From the NCBI GenBank assembly GCA_963785075.1, contig CAWATW010000009.1:124001-188000 (forward strand): a stretch of 64,000 nt of DNA, in the 5' to 3' direction. Numbering within the stretch: the first letter of the stretch is position 1; every line of letters starts with the position of its first letter. Below are positions 25,719 to 33,560 of the stretch, piece after piece. The DNA comes from JAOUGY01 sp963785075. GTDB lineage: Bacteria > Actinomycetota > Acidimicrobiia > Spongiisociales > ZC4RG35. Below the pieces are notes generated by a model. It did no database searches and was not told the origin of the DNA. It saw nothing but the letters and a program-made list of their open reading frames with translations. A program made the position numbers and the translations under genes.

Positions 25719-26594
25719 ATGACACAGATCACGGCTCCCGACCCGAAGGGAAGCCGGGACCCGCTGAGCGGCAGGTCCCGGCTTCTCGCCGATCTGAGGC
25801 AATCCGGTGGACGGGGCGCCATGATCGCCTTCGTCTCCACGGTGGTCTTCGTGGCGGTGGTCGTCTGGCGGGTTGGATCGTCCGAGACCTGGCCTGCCAT
25901 CCGTCAGCAGTTCTTCAGCCCCGAGGACTTCGTCGCATCGTGGCCGACGGTGCTGCGCGGTTTCTGGCTGAACATCCGCCTGTTTCTGCTCGGCGAAGTC
26001 GTGATCCTGCTGCTCTCACTGGTGTTGGCCATGATCCGAGCCCTGCGTGGGCCGGCCTTCTTCCCTCTGCGAGCCACCGTCGTGGTTTTCATCGACGTGA
26101 TCCGCGGGATCCCGATGATCCTGCTCATCATCGTCATGGGCTTCGGAATCCCGGCCCTTCAGATCCGTGGCCTTCCCAATGACTCCCTCTTCTGGGCGAT
26201 GACCGCCATCGTCCTCTCGTACTCCGCCTACACCGCCGAGGTCTACAGATCCGGTATCGAGTCGGTACACGAGAGCCAACGAATGGCGGCCCGTTCCATC
26301 GGGCTCACACAGATCCAGTCGCTGCGACATGTGATCGTTCCCCAGGCGGTGCGCAACGTGGTTCCGGCGCTGTTGAACGGCTTCGTGAGCCTCCAGAAGG
26401 ACGTCTCGCTCGTGTTCATCGTGGGCGCCCGCGAAGCGGTCCGCGAGGCCCAGATCATCACGTCCCGCACTTTCAACTACACCAGCTACCTGGCCGCCAC
26501 GGTGCTGTTCTTGTTGGTGTCGATCCCACTCGCCCGTTTCACGGATTGGTATTCGGAGCGAGACCGTCGTCGCAAGCAGGCGGTGTCTGCGTGA
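25719..26594 (+). CDS. Amino-acid ABC transporter permease (HisM/GlnP type)
   Basis: 291 residues. An N-terminal cytoplasmic stretch and a membrane helix (about 33-52) precede the permease domain, whose EAA loop reads ESQRMAARSIGLTQIQSLRHVIVPQ. About five core helices are visible. GAAGGGAGCG precedes the ATG. The stop overlaps the ATPase start by four bases (GTGA), as expected for one translated unit. Confidence 0.9.
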   Translation: MTQITAPDPKGSRDPLSGRSRLLADLRQSGGRGAMIAFVSTVVFVAVVVWRVGSSETWPAIRQQFFSPEDFVASWPTVLRGFWLNIRLFLLGEVVILLLSLVLAMIRALRGPAFFPLRATVVVFIDVIRGIPMILLIIVMGFGIPALQIRGLPNDSLFWAMTAIVLSYSAYTAEVYRSGIESVHESQRMAARSIGLTQIQSLRHVIVPQAVRNVVPALLNGFVSLQKDVSLVFIVGAREAVREAQIITSRTFNYTSYLAATVLFLLVSIPLARFTDWYSERDRRRKQAVSA

Positions 26595-27340
26595 GCACAC
26601 ACAAGCTCTCGGTCCATGGGGTGGACAAGGCCTTCGATGCCAAGGTCGTGCTCGCGGACATCGACCTCGATGTGGACGCACATGAGGTGGTCTGTCTGAT
26701 CGGGGCTTCCGGGTCGGGCAAGTCCACTCTCTTGAAGGCCATCGATCTCCAGATCCCCATCGACGCGGGCTCCATCAGCCTCGACGGCGACATCATCACC
26801 GCGCCCGGTGTGAACGCAGACGCCGTCCGCGCCCGAATGGGCATCGTCTTCCAATCGTTCAACCTGTTCCCTCACAAGCGCGTGCTCGACAACATCACGC
26901 TCGGCCCCATCAAGGTGAAGGGTCTCGATCGGACGACGGCCGAGGCGACCGCAATGGGTTTGCTCGGCCGGTTCGGCCTCGCAGACAAGGCGGGGGAGTA
27001 TCCCGATCGGCTCTCGGGTGGACAGCAACAGCGCGTTGCCATCATCCGTGCCCTGGCGATGGAACCGACCCTCCTGCTGCTCGACGAGGTGACCTCCGCG
27101 CTCGATCCGGTGCTCGTCGGGGAAGTGCTGTCGCTCCTCCGGGAGTTGAAACAGCAGGGAATGACGATGGTGATCGCAACCCACGAAATGGGTTTCGCTC
27201 GCGACACCGCCGACCGGGTGGCGTTCCTGCATGCAGGAACCGTGTGGGAATCGGGCCCGCCCTCGGAACTCTTCAGGACGCCCGAGCGCCCCGAGACCCA
27301 GGACTTTCTGGAGCGGATCGTCGAAGCCGGGCGGCTATGA
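26591..27340 (+). CDS. Amino-acid ABC transporter ATP-binding protein
   Basis: 249 residues from GTG 26591. Walker A GASGSGKSTLL, Q-loop VFQSFNLFPH, signature LSGGQQQR, Walker B LLLLDEVTSALDP and switch ATHEMGFA. It belongs to the GlnQ/HisP group and forms an importer with the two preceding proteins. The last six bases overlap the end of the convergent PlsY-fusion gene. Confidence 0.92.
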   Translation: MSTHKLSVHGVDKAFDAKVVLADIDLDVDAHEVVCLIGASGSGKSTLLKAIDLQIPIDAGSISLDGDIITAPGVNADAVRARMGIVFQSFNLFPHKRVLDNITLGPIKVKGLDRTTAEATAMGLLGRFGLADKAGEYPDRLSGGQQQRVAIIRALAMEPTLLLLDEVTSALDPVLVGEVLSLLRELKQQGMTMVIATHEMGFARDTADRVAFLHAGTVWESGPPSELFRTPERPETQDFLERIVEAGRL

Positions 27341-28891
27341 CGTCGGCACCTTGCGGGTGTTGCGTGCCTCGAGGAATCTCCCGCCGCCTGCCATGGCACC
27401 GCCGATCGCAGGCAGCCAGTACGAGACGATCCGGAAGGTGAGGACGGGGGTGGCGGCCACGGCGGCCGGCACCCCGAACAGCGCCAGCGCTCCGACGAGC
27501 CCGGCCTCCGTCACACCGAGTCCCCCGGGCAGCCCGGGCAACCCACCCACCAACTGAGACACGCCGAAGGCTGCCACCACCTGTGAGGGCTTCATCTCGA
27601 CGCCGAACGCGATGAGCGTGCACCCGAGCGTGGCCGCTTCGAGCAGGACCCGTGCCGACAGGAGGGTCCACGAGCGAACGGTCATCGCATGATCCACGAG
27701 CACGGGGTCGAGTCGAGCCCGGAATCGCCGAGGCACGAACCGTGTCAGCAATCCCAGTCTGGCGCTGAACCCGATCATCGAGAGACCGAACACGGCCAAA
27801 GCCAAGCCGATCGGGAGCACCACTCCGGGTGAGTCGTCCGGATAACGCGCACCAACCCACACCAATCCGAGGCCGGTGGCGGCGGACAGGCCGCCATAGT
27901 TGAGCACGGTCGCACGGACGGCCGCCCCGGAGGTGCCCTGGGTTTCGTGGCCGACTGCCCAGGCCATCGCCACCGGTGTGACGGCTCCACCGGCGGGGAG
28001 GAGTCGGGCCACTCCCGTCGCCACCATCGCCGCACGGAATGCGCCACGCCTGGAGACCGGGTGGCCCATTTGCTGCGTTCCCTCCCGGAACAGTTCGCCG
28101 AACGCCCATTTCGCGGCGAACTCGGTGACGCATGCGCCAAGCAACAACACCGCCAGCGTGCCGGTCCACACCACGGACGCCGAGAACGAGTCGAACAGCC
28201 ATATGTAGACGAGCGGGCCGAACACCATGAGCAGGACGACCCCGCCACCAACTCCGCTCAGGGGAGGTCGGTCGGGACTGACGGTGTCACGATCGTCGTC
28301 GTCGAAGACGACTCGACGAACCACCTGGTGAGAAATGAATCCGGCATTGCCCTGGGCCCTCCGCACGATCATCATCAACCCGAGTGCTCCGGCCATGACG
28401 ACCTGCTGCCACGGAGCGCCGATCGCGGCGGTATAGGCGGGGAGAGCTGCCCAGCCAACGAACCCGGCAGGGCCGCCTCCGATCCTCCAGCCGACGACGG
28501 CCCATGCGGCCGGCCAGATCATCAGAGCCGGAGCGACCCCGACGACCACACCGACCGACGTGGCGAGCCCCCGACCCCCACGCTCGCGCCTGACCACAGG
28601 CCAATCGTTACCCAGCACGGCTGCCAGACCCGCAAGCACCTGCATGAGATCGGGCATGCCCATCTGCCGAGCGACGAGCACAGGGACGAGGCCTTTCAGG
28701 CCATCGAGAACGGCCAGGGTGACACCGGCCTTCAGTCCGCCGACTCGGGTGGCGTTGCCGGCACCGATGTTGCCCGATCCGGAGCGTTTGAGCTCGAAAC
28801 CCCACAACCGCTCGACGATGCGAACGACGGGGATCGCACCCACCAGAAACGCGGCGAGGAGGGTCACCGACTGCAGAGGCAACGATGTCAT
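27335..28891 (-). CDS. Fusion of a PlsY-like acyltransferase domain and an LPG-synthase-type membrane domain
   Basis: About 518 residues. The N-terminal 200 residues match PlsY (acyl phosphate:glycerol-3-phosphate acyltransferase): a SGNIGAGNATR motif (about 32-42) and GGRGLATS (about 95-102). The His of the usual GHxxP motif is Asn here (GNDWP), so activity is uncertain. The C-terminal 310 residues have about seven helices and the GLPGLPGGLGVTEAG motif of the LPG-synthase-transmembrane/UPF0104 family (about 445-460). ATG 28891 follows a GAAGA-type site; a GTG at 28924 is possible. Both halves act on membrane lipids, so this could couple lipid synthesis to translocation, as inference. Confidence 0.75.
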   Translation of the reverse strand: MTSLPLQSVTLLAAFLVGAIPVVRIVERLWGFELKRSGSGNIGAGNATRVGGLKAGVTLAVLDGLKGLVPVLVARQMGMPDLMQVLAGLAAVLGNDWPVVRRERGGRGLATSVGVVVGVAPALMIWPAAWAVVGWRIGGGPAGFVGWAALPAYTAAIGAPWQQVVMAGALGLMMIVRRAQGNAGFISHQVVRRVVFDDDDRDTVSPDRPPLSGVGGGVVLLMVFGPLVYIWLFDSFSASVVWTGTLAVLLLGACVTEFAAKWAFGELFREGTQQMGHPVSRRGAFRAAMVATGVARLLPAGGAVTPVAMAWAVGHETQGTSGAAVRATVLNYGGLSAATGLGLVWVGARYPDDSPGVVLPIGLALAVFGLSMIGFSARLGLLTRFVPRRFRARLDPVLVDHAMTVRSWTLLSARVLLEAATLGCTLIAFGVEMKPSQVVAAFGVSQLVGGLPGLPGGLGVTEAGLVGALALFGVPAAVAATPVLTFRIVSYWLPAIGGAMAGGGRFLEARNTRKVPTS

Positions 28892-29135
28892 GCCCATATC
28901 TTCTCGCAACGCTATCAACTTCACTATGGGGAATCACCCTGGCCAACCCCCAGGGTCTCAGGGCCGTTTTCCGCCCCCGACAAGTCCCGATGCGGGAGCC
29001 AGGCCGGGTTCGCGGAATTCGTTGGTCATCGTATACTCGGTCGAACACACGGTATCGGTTCGACGAGCGGCAAGGTCGCGAATTCTTGACGTGTCAACCC
29101 TTCAGTGGCCGGGGTATGTCGCCGACGGAAAGCAC
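28892..29135. promoter_or_regulatory. Divergent intergenic region with promoter TTCGCG-N17-TATACT
   Basis: On the plus strand TATACT at 29032-29037 is preceded at 17 bases by TTCGCG (29009-29014). A small inverted repeat, TTGAC-GT-GTCAA, lies near 29084-29095. No other gene is visible in the 240 bases. Confidence 0.5.
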
Positions 29136-29486
29136 ATGATTCCGTGGATGATCATGATGGGCCTGCTCTGGTACGGCATGCGGATGTTCCGTCGCTCGGT
29201 GCAACCGATCATCCGCGCCGATCATGACGTCGTGGCCGAGGCCGAACGCCTCACCGGAGTCAGATCGAGTCGGTATGGCTGGGCGCGACCCGTCATCGCC
29301 ACCAGCGTGGCCTGGGCCGGCCTCATGGCCACTCTCACACCCGTCGACCCCACCCTGGCGGTGTGGGTGGGCGGGGTCGTGGTGGCGTTGGGCGCCTGCG
29401 CCACGGCATTGGCAATCCCGGACCCGACGAAGATCGACGACGCAGACTTCGATGCGGCGCTCCGCAATCTGCTCGATCACTCCTGA
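29136..29486 (+). CDS. Small three-helix membrane protein, unknown
   Basis: 116 residues from ATG 29136 (MIPWMIMMGLLWYGMRMF). Hydrophobic segments at about 1-18, 50-68 and 70-95; the C-terminus is acidic (DADFDAALRNLLDHS). A weak GGAAAG site precedes the start. No family is recognised. It ends inside the convergent thioesterase gene with a 10-base overlap. Confidence 0.6.
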   Translation: MIPWMIMMGLLWYGMRMFRRSVQPIIRADHDVVAEAERLTGVRSSRYGWARPVIATSVAWAGLMATLTPVDPTLAVWVGGVVVALGACATALAIPDPTKIDDADFDAALRNLLDHS

Positions 29487-29887
29487 TCGTCTGACTGGTA
29501 CCCGGCCGCCGCCGCCACGAAGCCTTCCGGTGCCCTGATCGGGCGTCCGTTCGCATCGGTGAAGGCCGCTCGCACGTCGGCCGAAGCGATCAGTTCGGTA
29601 CCCCGCAGCGCCCGCTGACGCCACGACGTGGTCGACCGTTTGACCTCGCCCACGGCGGTTTCGACGCTCAGCCGATCGTGAAGAACCGCGGGGGCGTGGA
29701 AACGAGCTGTGAGCTCGACCAACACGATCTGAAACCCGCGCTCCTGCATCCGGGTCATTCCGAAACCGATCTCATCGAGCAGTTCGATTCGGGCCGACTC
29801 GAAAAAAGTCAGATATCGGGCATGGTTGACGTGCCCATAAGGGTCGAGATCGGCAAAGCGCACGACGAGATTCATGCAGTGCGGCAC
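29477..29887 (-). CDS. Acyl-CoA thioesterase (4-hydroxybenzoyl-CoA thioesterase fold, YbgC/FadM-like)
   Basis: 136 residues, hotdog fold. The catalytic motif VRFADLDPYGHVNHARYLTFFE (Asp and His of DxxGHVNN type) is intact, and RQRALRGTELIASADVRAAFTD matches later strands. It should hydrolyse a medium or aromatic acyl-CoA. The GTG at 29887 sits six bases after TAGCCT on the minus strand, which favours it over the ATG four codons later. Confidence 0.85.
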   Translation of the reverse strand: MPHCMNLVVRFADLDPYGHVNHARYLTFFESARIELLDEIGFGMTRMQERGFQIVLVELTARFHAPAVLHDRLSVETAVGEVKRSTTSWRQRALRGTELIASADVRAAFTDANGRPIRAPEGFVAAAAGYQSDDQE

Positions 29888-29893
29888 GCCGTG

Positions 29894-29899
29894 AGGCTA
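29894..29899 (-). promoter_or_regulatory. -10 element TAGCCT of a leaderless promoter
   Basis: On the minus strand TAGCCT is followed by six bases and GTG at 29887. Confidence 0.4.
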
Positions 29900-29953
29900 C
29901 CGCGCCCGATCCACGCCTTCCGGCCGGACGGAGGCGGGACCGGACGTCCGTGG

Positions 29954-31030
29954 TCAGCCGCCGACGTTCACCTCGCCGTCCATGCCCACTTCCAGGTGAA
30001 CCGAGCAGAAGAACGTGTAGGTCCCCGGCGTGTCGAACGTTCTCGAAACGCTCCACAGTGAGGTGCTGGCATTCGCCATGCCGGGACCACCATCATCCCA
30101 GATCAGGTTGTGCAGTCCACCTTCGTTCGTGAAGCGCACCGTGTCGCCGGTGTCGGCGTTGGTGGTAGCCGGCGAGAACACATTGAGCGAGGTCCCCACC
30201 CCCACCCGTACGTTGAACGTGTCACCGCCTGCCTGGGTCGTGCTCGTGGTCGCCATCGTCGTCGTGGTGGTCGTGGTGGTCGTGGGCCGCGGCGGTGGGG
30301 TGTCGGGGACGAGTCCGAGCGCTCGTCCCAGGAAGGTGGCCATCTGTGCCCGGGTCACCTGATCGTCGGGACAGAACAGCGTGTTGTCCGGCGGGTTGCA
30401 GCCCAACGTCACCCCGGCCTCGGCCAGCATCTCGATATCGGACTCGAACACCGAATCGTCGTCATCGGAGAACCGATCCGAACCCGCCCCATCCGCATAC
30501 CCGAACGCCCGCACCAAGAAGGCAGCCATCTGCCCCCGCGTCACCGGATCATCAGGACAGAACAGGGTGTTGTCCGGCGGGTTGCAGCCACGGGTCACCC
30601 CCGAAGCCGCCAACCGTTCGATGTCGGCTTCGAAGACCGAATCGTCGTCATCGGAGAACCAATCACCCGCCCCCGACGGCACCGGCAACAGCATCGGCAA
30701 CGCCCGAGTCAAGAACGCCGCCATCTGCCCACGGGTCACCGGATCATCGGGACAGAACAACCCGTCGCCACACCCGGTGGTGATCCCCTCCGCCACCAAC
30801 GCCTCGATGTATCCCTCATGCACCGACCCGTCGTCATCGGTGAACGTCCCACCCGGCGGCAAATGCGAATCCGCCAACACCGGAAGCGCCAGGGCACCGA
30901 GCAGAAGAGCGATGATCGGGAGGGCCAGGGCCCGGCGGACCCTGGCCTGTCTTCTGTCTCCGGTCTCCGGTCTCCGGTCTCCAGTCCCCGGTCGCCGGTC
31001 GCCGGTCTCCGGGCTCGAGCGCCTGCTCAC
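29954..31030 (-). CDS. SLH-anchored cupredoxin (surface protein B)
   Basis: 358 residues from GTG 31030, which overlaps the upstream stop by four bases. A 25-residue N-terminal extension is written by a heptanucleotide array (ETGDRRP-type heptads), then a signal peptide (LALPIIALLLGALALPVLADS). Three SLH-like modules follow at about residues 56-245, each with a DPVTRGQMAAFL-type core and an acidic SDDDDSVFE segment. A Thr-rich linker (about 246-270) leads to a cupredoxin-like domain with a His before Asn (GLHN) and a Cys-x-x-His-x4-Met set (FCSVHLEVGM), the type 1 copper pattern. Likely cell-surface electron carrier or copper-binding protein; function is inferred. Confidence 0.85.
   Translation of the reverse strand: MSRRSSPETGDRRPGTGDRRPETGDRRQARVRRALALPIIALLLGALALPVLADSHLPPGGTFTDDDGSVHEGYIEALVAEGITTGCGDGLFCPDDPVTRGQMAAFLTRALPMLLPVPSGAGDWFSDDDDSVFEADIERLAASGVTRGCNPPDNTLFCPDDPVTRGQMAAFLVRAFGYADGAGSDRFSDDDDSVFESDIEMLAEAGVTLGCNPPDNTLFCPDDQVTRAQMATFLGRALGLVPDTPPPRPTTTTTTTTTMATTSTTQAGGDTFNVRVGVGTSLNVFSPATTNADTGDTVRFTNEGGLHNLIWDDGGPGMANASTSLWSVSRTFDTPGTYTFFCSVHLEVGMDGEVNVGG
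30947..31016. repeat. Heptanucleotide array inside a coding N-terminus
   Basis: Ten 7-base units, mostly CGGTCTC and CGGTCGC on the plus strand (CTGTCTT, CTGTCTC, CGGTCTC x3, CAGTCCC, CGGTCGC x2, CGGTCTC, CGGGCTC). Read on the minus strand three units make a seven-residue period, so the array encodes a repetitive Arg/Asp/Pro-rich peptide just before a signal sequence. Confidence 0.9.
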
Positions 31031-32052
31031 GGGTTCACCGTCACGGTGCCGTCCATGCCGATGCCGACATGGATGTCGCAGATGTAGGTGAACGTACCGC
31101 TGGACGTGAACGTCACGTCGTGCGTGAACGTGGCAGTGGTCGGACCGATGGAGTCGGGAAGCGAATTGTCCGCGAAGTTCACGTTGTGGTTGCCCGTCGT
31201 CATCTTGCTGAAGGTCACCGTGTCGCCGACCTGGATCGTGATCGAATCGTCCTCGAAGCGATTGTTGAGCACGTCCACTACAACGTCGCCGCCACCTCCG
31301 CTCGTCGATGTGGTCGCCATCGTGGTGGTGGTCGTGTCGTCGGTGGTGCTGGTGGTGGTGCCGCCGTCATCGGTGGAACTGGTCGAACCGCCGACCGACG
31401 TCGACGTGGTGGGTGGTGGGGTGTCGGGGACGAGTCCGAGCGCTCGTCCCAGGAAGGTGGCCATCTGTGCCCGGGTCACCTGATCGTCGGGACAGAACAG
31501 CGTGTTGTCCGGCGGGTTGCAGCCCAACGTCACCCCGGCCTCGGCCAGCATCTCGATATCGGACTCGAACACCGAATCGTCGTCATCGGAGAACCGATCC
31601 GAACCCGCCCCATCCGCATACCCGAACGCCCGCACCAAGAAGGCAGCCATCTGCCCCCGCGTCACCGGATCATCAGGACAGAACAGGGTGTTGTCCGGCG
31701 GGTTGCAGCCACGGGTCACCCCCGAAGCCGCCAACCGTTCGATGTCGGCTTCGAAGACCGAATCGTCGTCATCGGAGAACGAATCACCCGCTCCCGCCGG
31801 CAACGGCAACGCTCGATTCAAGAACGCCGCCATCTGCCCACGGGTCACCGGATCATCGGGACAGAACAACCCGTCGCCACACCCGGTGGTGATCCCCTCC
31901 GCCACCAACGCCTCGATGTATCCCTCATGCACCGACCCGTCGTCATCGGTGAACGTCCCACCCGGCGGCAAATGCGAATCCGCCAACACCGGAAGCGCCA
32001 AAGCCGCCAGCAACAGCAACACCACCGGCACGGCCAACAACCGTCGCCCCAT
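31027..32052 (-). CDS. SLH-anchored cupredoxin (surface protein A)
   Basis: 341 residues from ATG 32052 (MGRRLLAVPVVLLLL). A signal peptide ends at ALALPVLADS. Three SLH-like modules at about residues 25-210 share long identical DNA with the downstream paralogue. A Ser/Thr-rich linker with GGSTSSTDDG-like segments precedes a cupredoxin-like domain with TGNHNVNF and ICDIHVGIGM; His, Cys, His and Met are in the spacing of type 1 copper sites. The gene is translationally coupled to surface protein B. A GAGAG-type site precedes the start. Confidence 0.87.
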   Translation of the reverse strand: MGRRLLAVPVVLLLLAALALPVLADSHLPPGGTFTDDDGSVHEGYIEALVAEGITTGCGDGLFCPDDPVTRGQMAAFLNRALPLPAGAGDSFSDDDDSVFEADIERLAASGVTRGCNPPDNTLFCPDDPVTRGQMAAFLVRAFGYADGAGSDRFSDDDDSVFESDIEMLAEAGVTLGCNPPDNTLFCPDDQVTRAQMATFLGRALGLVPDTPPPTTSTSVGGSTSSTDDGGTTTSTTDDTTTTTMATTSTSGGGGDVVVDVLNNRFEDDSITIQVGDTVTFSKMTTGNHNVNFADNSLPDSIGPTTATFTHDVTFTSSGTFTYICDIHVGIGMDGTVTVNP

Positions 32053-32302
32053 GTTCTCTCCCTCTCTGCTCCCCAGTCTGATGACCGGCTCTTCGCAGGT
32101 ATACGTGATTTGGTCGAGTTCGGTTCTCGATTCGGGAGGTTTTCTTGCCTGAGGCACTCGACGCCGGGTCTATGCTGAAACTGCACTGCCAAGACTTGGT
32201 ATACCTGAGTCTTGACATATCAGATTTGTTGACGTACCATTCAGGAGAACACGAGATGTGCTCCCTGGTCGGGAGCCGCCCATTGACAAAGGAGGAACAC
32301 AG
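32053..32302. promoter_or_regulatory. Divergent region between surface protein A and hsp20
   Basis: TTGACA at 32212-32217, a 17-base spacer and TACCAT at 32235-32240 make a near-consensus promoter for hsp20. Upstream lies CCAAG-A-CTTGG (32189-32199) within a wider AAGAC/GTCTT inverted repeat, a possible repressor site; it does not match the CIRCE or HAIR consensus. AGGAGG at 32290 is the hsp20 ribosome-binding site. Confidence 0.65.
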
Positions 32303-32716
32303 ATGTTGCTTCGATTCGACCCCTTCGCCGAGATCGACCGGATGACGCGCGACCTGGCCCCTGCCGCCCGCCGCAGCATGATGCCCGTCGATGCCTATCG
32401 GGTTGGAGAGCGGTTCTACCTGCACTTCGACCTGCCGGGAGTCGACCCCGACTCCATCGACATCACGGTCGAGAAGAACACTCTCACCGTGAAGGCCGAG
32501 CGGACCTGGGTGCCGAACGAGGAAGCGGCGATGGTCATCAACGAACGGCCTCAGGGCACGTTCAGCCGCCAGTTCTTCCTCGGTGAGGCGCTCGATGCGG
32601 ATCACATCGAGGCCGGGTACGACCACGGCGTGCTCACGGTGACCATCCCGGTGGCCGAGCAGGCGAAGCCTCGCAAGATCACGGTTGGTGCCGCCGACAA
32701 GGCACTGGCCGGCTGA
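32303..32716 (+). CDS. hsp20: Small heat-shock protein, Hsp20/alpha-crystallin family
   Basis: 137 residues with the alpha-crystallin domain (about 35-130): VDAYRVGERFYLHFDLPGVDPDSIDITVE, LTVKAERTW, FSRQFFLGEALDADHIEAGYDHGVLTVTIPV. It binds unfolding proteins without ATP. ATG 32303 follows GGAGG with seven bases. The strong promoter and the hairpin terminator downstream make it a single-gene unit. The last 55 codons recur as a copy at 33392-33560. Confidence 0.93.
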   Translation: MLLRFDPFAEIDRMTRDLAPAARRSMMPVDAYRVGERFYLHFDLPGVDPDSIDITVEKNTLTVKAERTWVPNEEAAMVINERPQGTFSRQFFLGEALDADHIEAGYDHGVLTVTIPVAEQAKPRKITVGAADKALAG

Positions 32717-32756
32717 GTCTTCGGAGAACCCCTCCCTCTCTCCCACCGAAGACTCG

Positions 32757-32790
32757 AAGGGCCCTCGACCATCATGGTCGGGGGCCCTTC
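32757..32790. terminator. Hairpin terminator after hsp20
   Basis: AAGGGCCC-T-CGACC pairs with GGTCG-G-GGGCCCTT around the loop ATCAT, followed by CTTCTC. It separates hsp20 from the ACT-domain gene. Confidence 0.7.
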
Positions 32791-32848
32791 TCACGCCGGC
32801 CCACAGCCTCGAGAGACCTTGGACGCCACCGTGGAAGTCTGCCTGGCG

Positions 32849-32854
32849 TACAGT
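32849..32854 (+). promoter_or_regulatory. -10 element TACAGT of a leaderless promoter
   Basis: TACAGT, six bases, then ATG at 32861. Confidence 0.5.
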
Positions 32855-32860
32855 GAGGCG

Positions 32861-33406
32861 ATGGCGTCATATGTTCTCTCAGTCCTCGGTACCGACCGGG
32901 CGGGTTTGGTGGAGGCGCTCTCGGGCGTGATCGAGGAGCATGGCGGAAACTGGGAGCGCAGCCACATGACCCAGCTCGCCGGCAAATTCGCCGGCGTCCT
33001 CCTCGTGACCGTTCCCGACGCTCGAGCTTCCGGCTTCGTCGACGCTCTCGCACCGCTCGATGCGGTCGGCTTGCTCGACATCTCCATCGAGGCGGCCGAT
33101 GAGAGCCAACCGGCCGCCGCTCGCTCAGCCCTGACCTTCGAGGTCGTCGGCAACGACCGACCGGGGATCGTTCACGAACTCTCCCACCTCCTCGCATCAC
33201 TCGACGCGAACATTCTCGACCTCGTGACGAGGACCGAGTCCGCCGCGATGGACGGCGCCACTTTGTTCCACGCCCGGGCGGTGGTCGAACTCCCGCCGGC
33301 GGTCGAGGCCGCAGAGCTGGTCCGGCGACTCGAAGCACTCGCCAACGACCTCATGGTCGACATCGAGACCGAGACGGGCACCCAGCAACCTGTTCTTCCT
33401 CGGTGA
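32861..33406 (+). CDS. Two-ACT-domain protein (GcvR-like)
   Basis: 181 residues with two ACT domains (about 4-82 and 88-165), each opening with a TDRAGLVEAL or NDRPGIVHEL motif. The order and length match GcvR-type regulators of the glycine cleavage system, though the ligand is not defined by sequence. The last codons (VLPR and stop) come from a duplicated piece of hsp20 that begins at 33392, so the natural C-terminus has been replaced. The leaderless start at 32861 is supported by TACAGT upstream. Confidence 0.8.
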   Translation: MASYVLSVLGTDRAGLVEALSGVIEEHGGNWERSHMTQLAGKFAGVLLVTVPDARASGFVDALAPLDAVGLLDISIEAADESQPAAARSALTFEVVGNDRPGIVHELSHLLASLDANILDLVTRTESAAMDGATLFHARAVVELPPAVEAAELVRRLEALANDLMVDIETETGTQQPVLPR

Positions 33407-33560
33407 GGCGCTCGATGCGGATCACATCGAGGCCGGGTACGACCACGGCGTGCTCACGGTGACCATCCTGGTGGCCGAGCAGGCGAAGCCTCGCAAGATC
33501 ACGGTCGGTGCCGCCGACAAGGCACCGGCCGGCTGAGTCTTCGGAGAACCCCACCCTCTC
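33392..33560 (+). pseudogene. Duplicated 3' end of hsp20
   Basis: 169 bases copy 32572-32740 (offset 820) with four mismatches by eye, including the hsp20 stop codon and the following CTTCGGAGAACC. It lacks the 5' half of hsp20, has no start and joins the ACT gene on one side and a truncated surface-protein gene on the other. It marks a recombination junction. Confidence 0.9.

Noticed and set aside
32189..32240. CIRCE or HAIR heat-shock operator upstream of hsp20
   Set aside because: Neither consensus is present; only a short CCAAG-A-CTTGG repeat was found.
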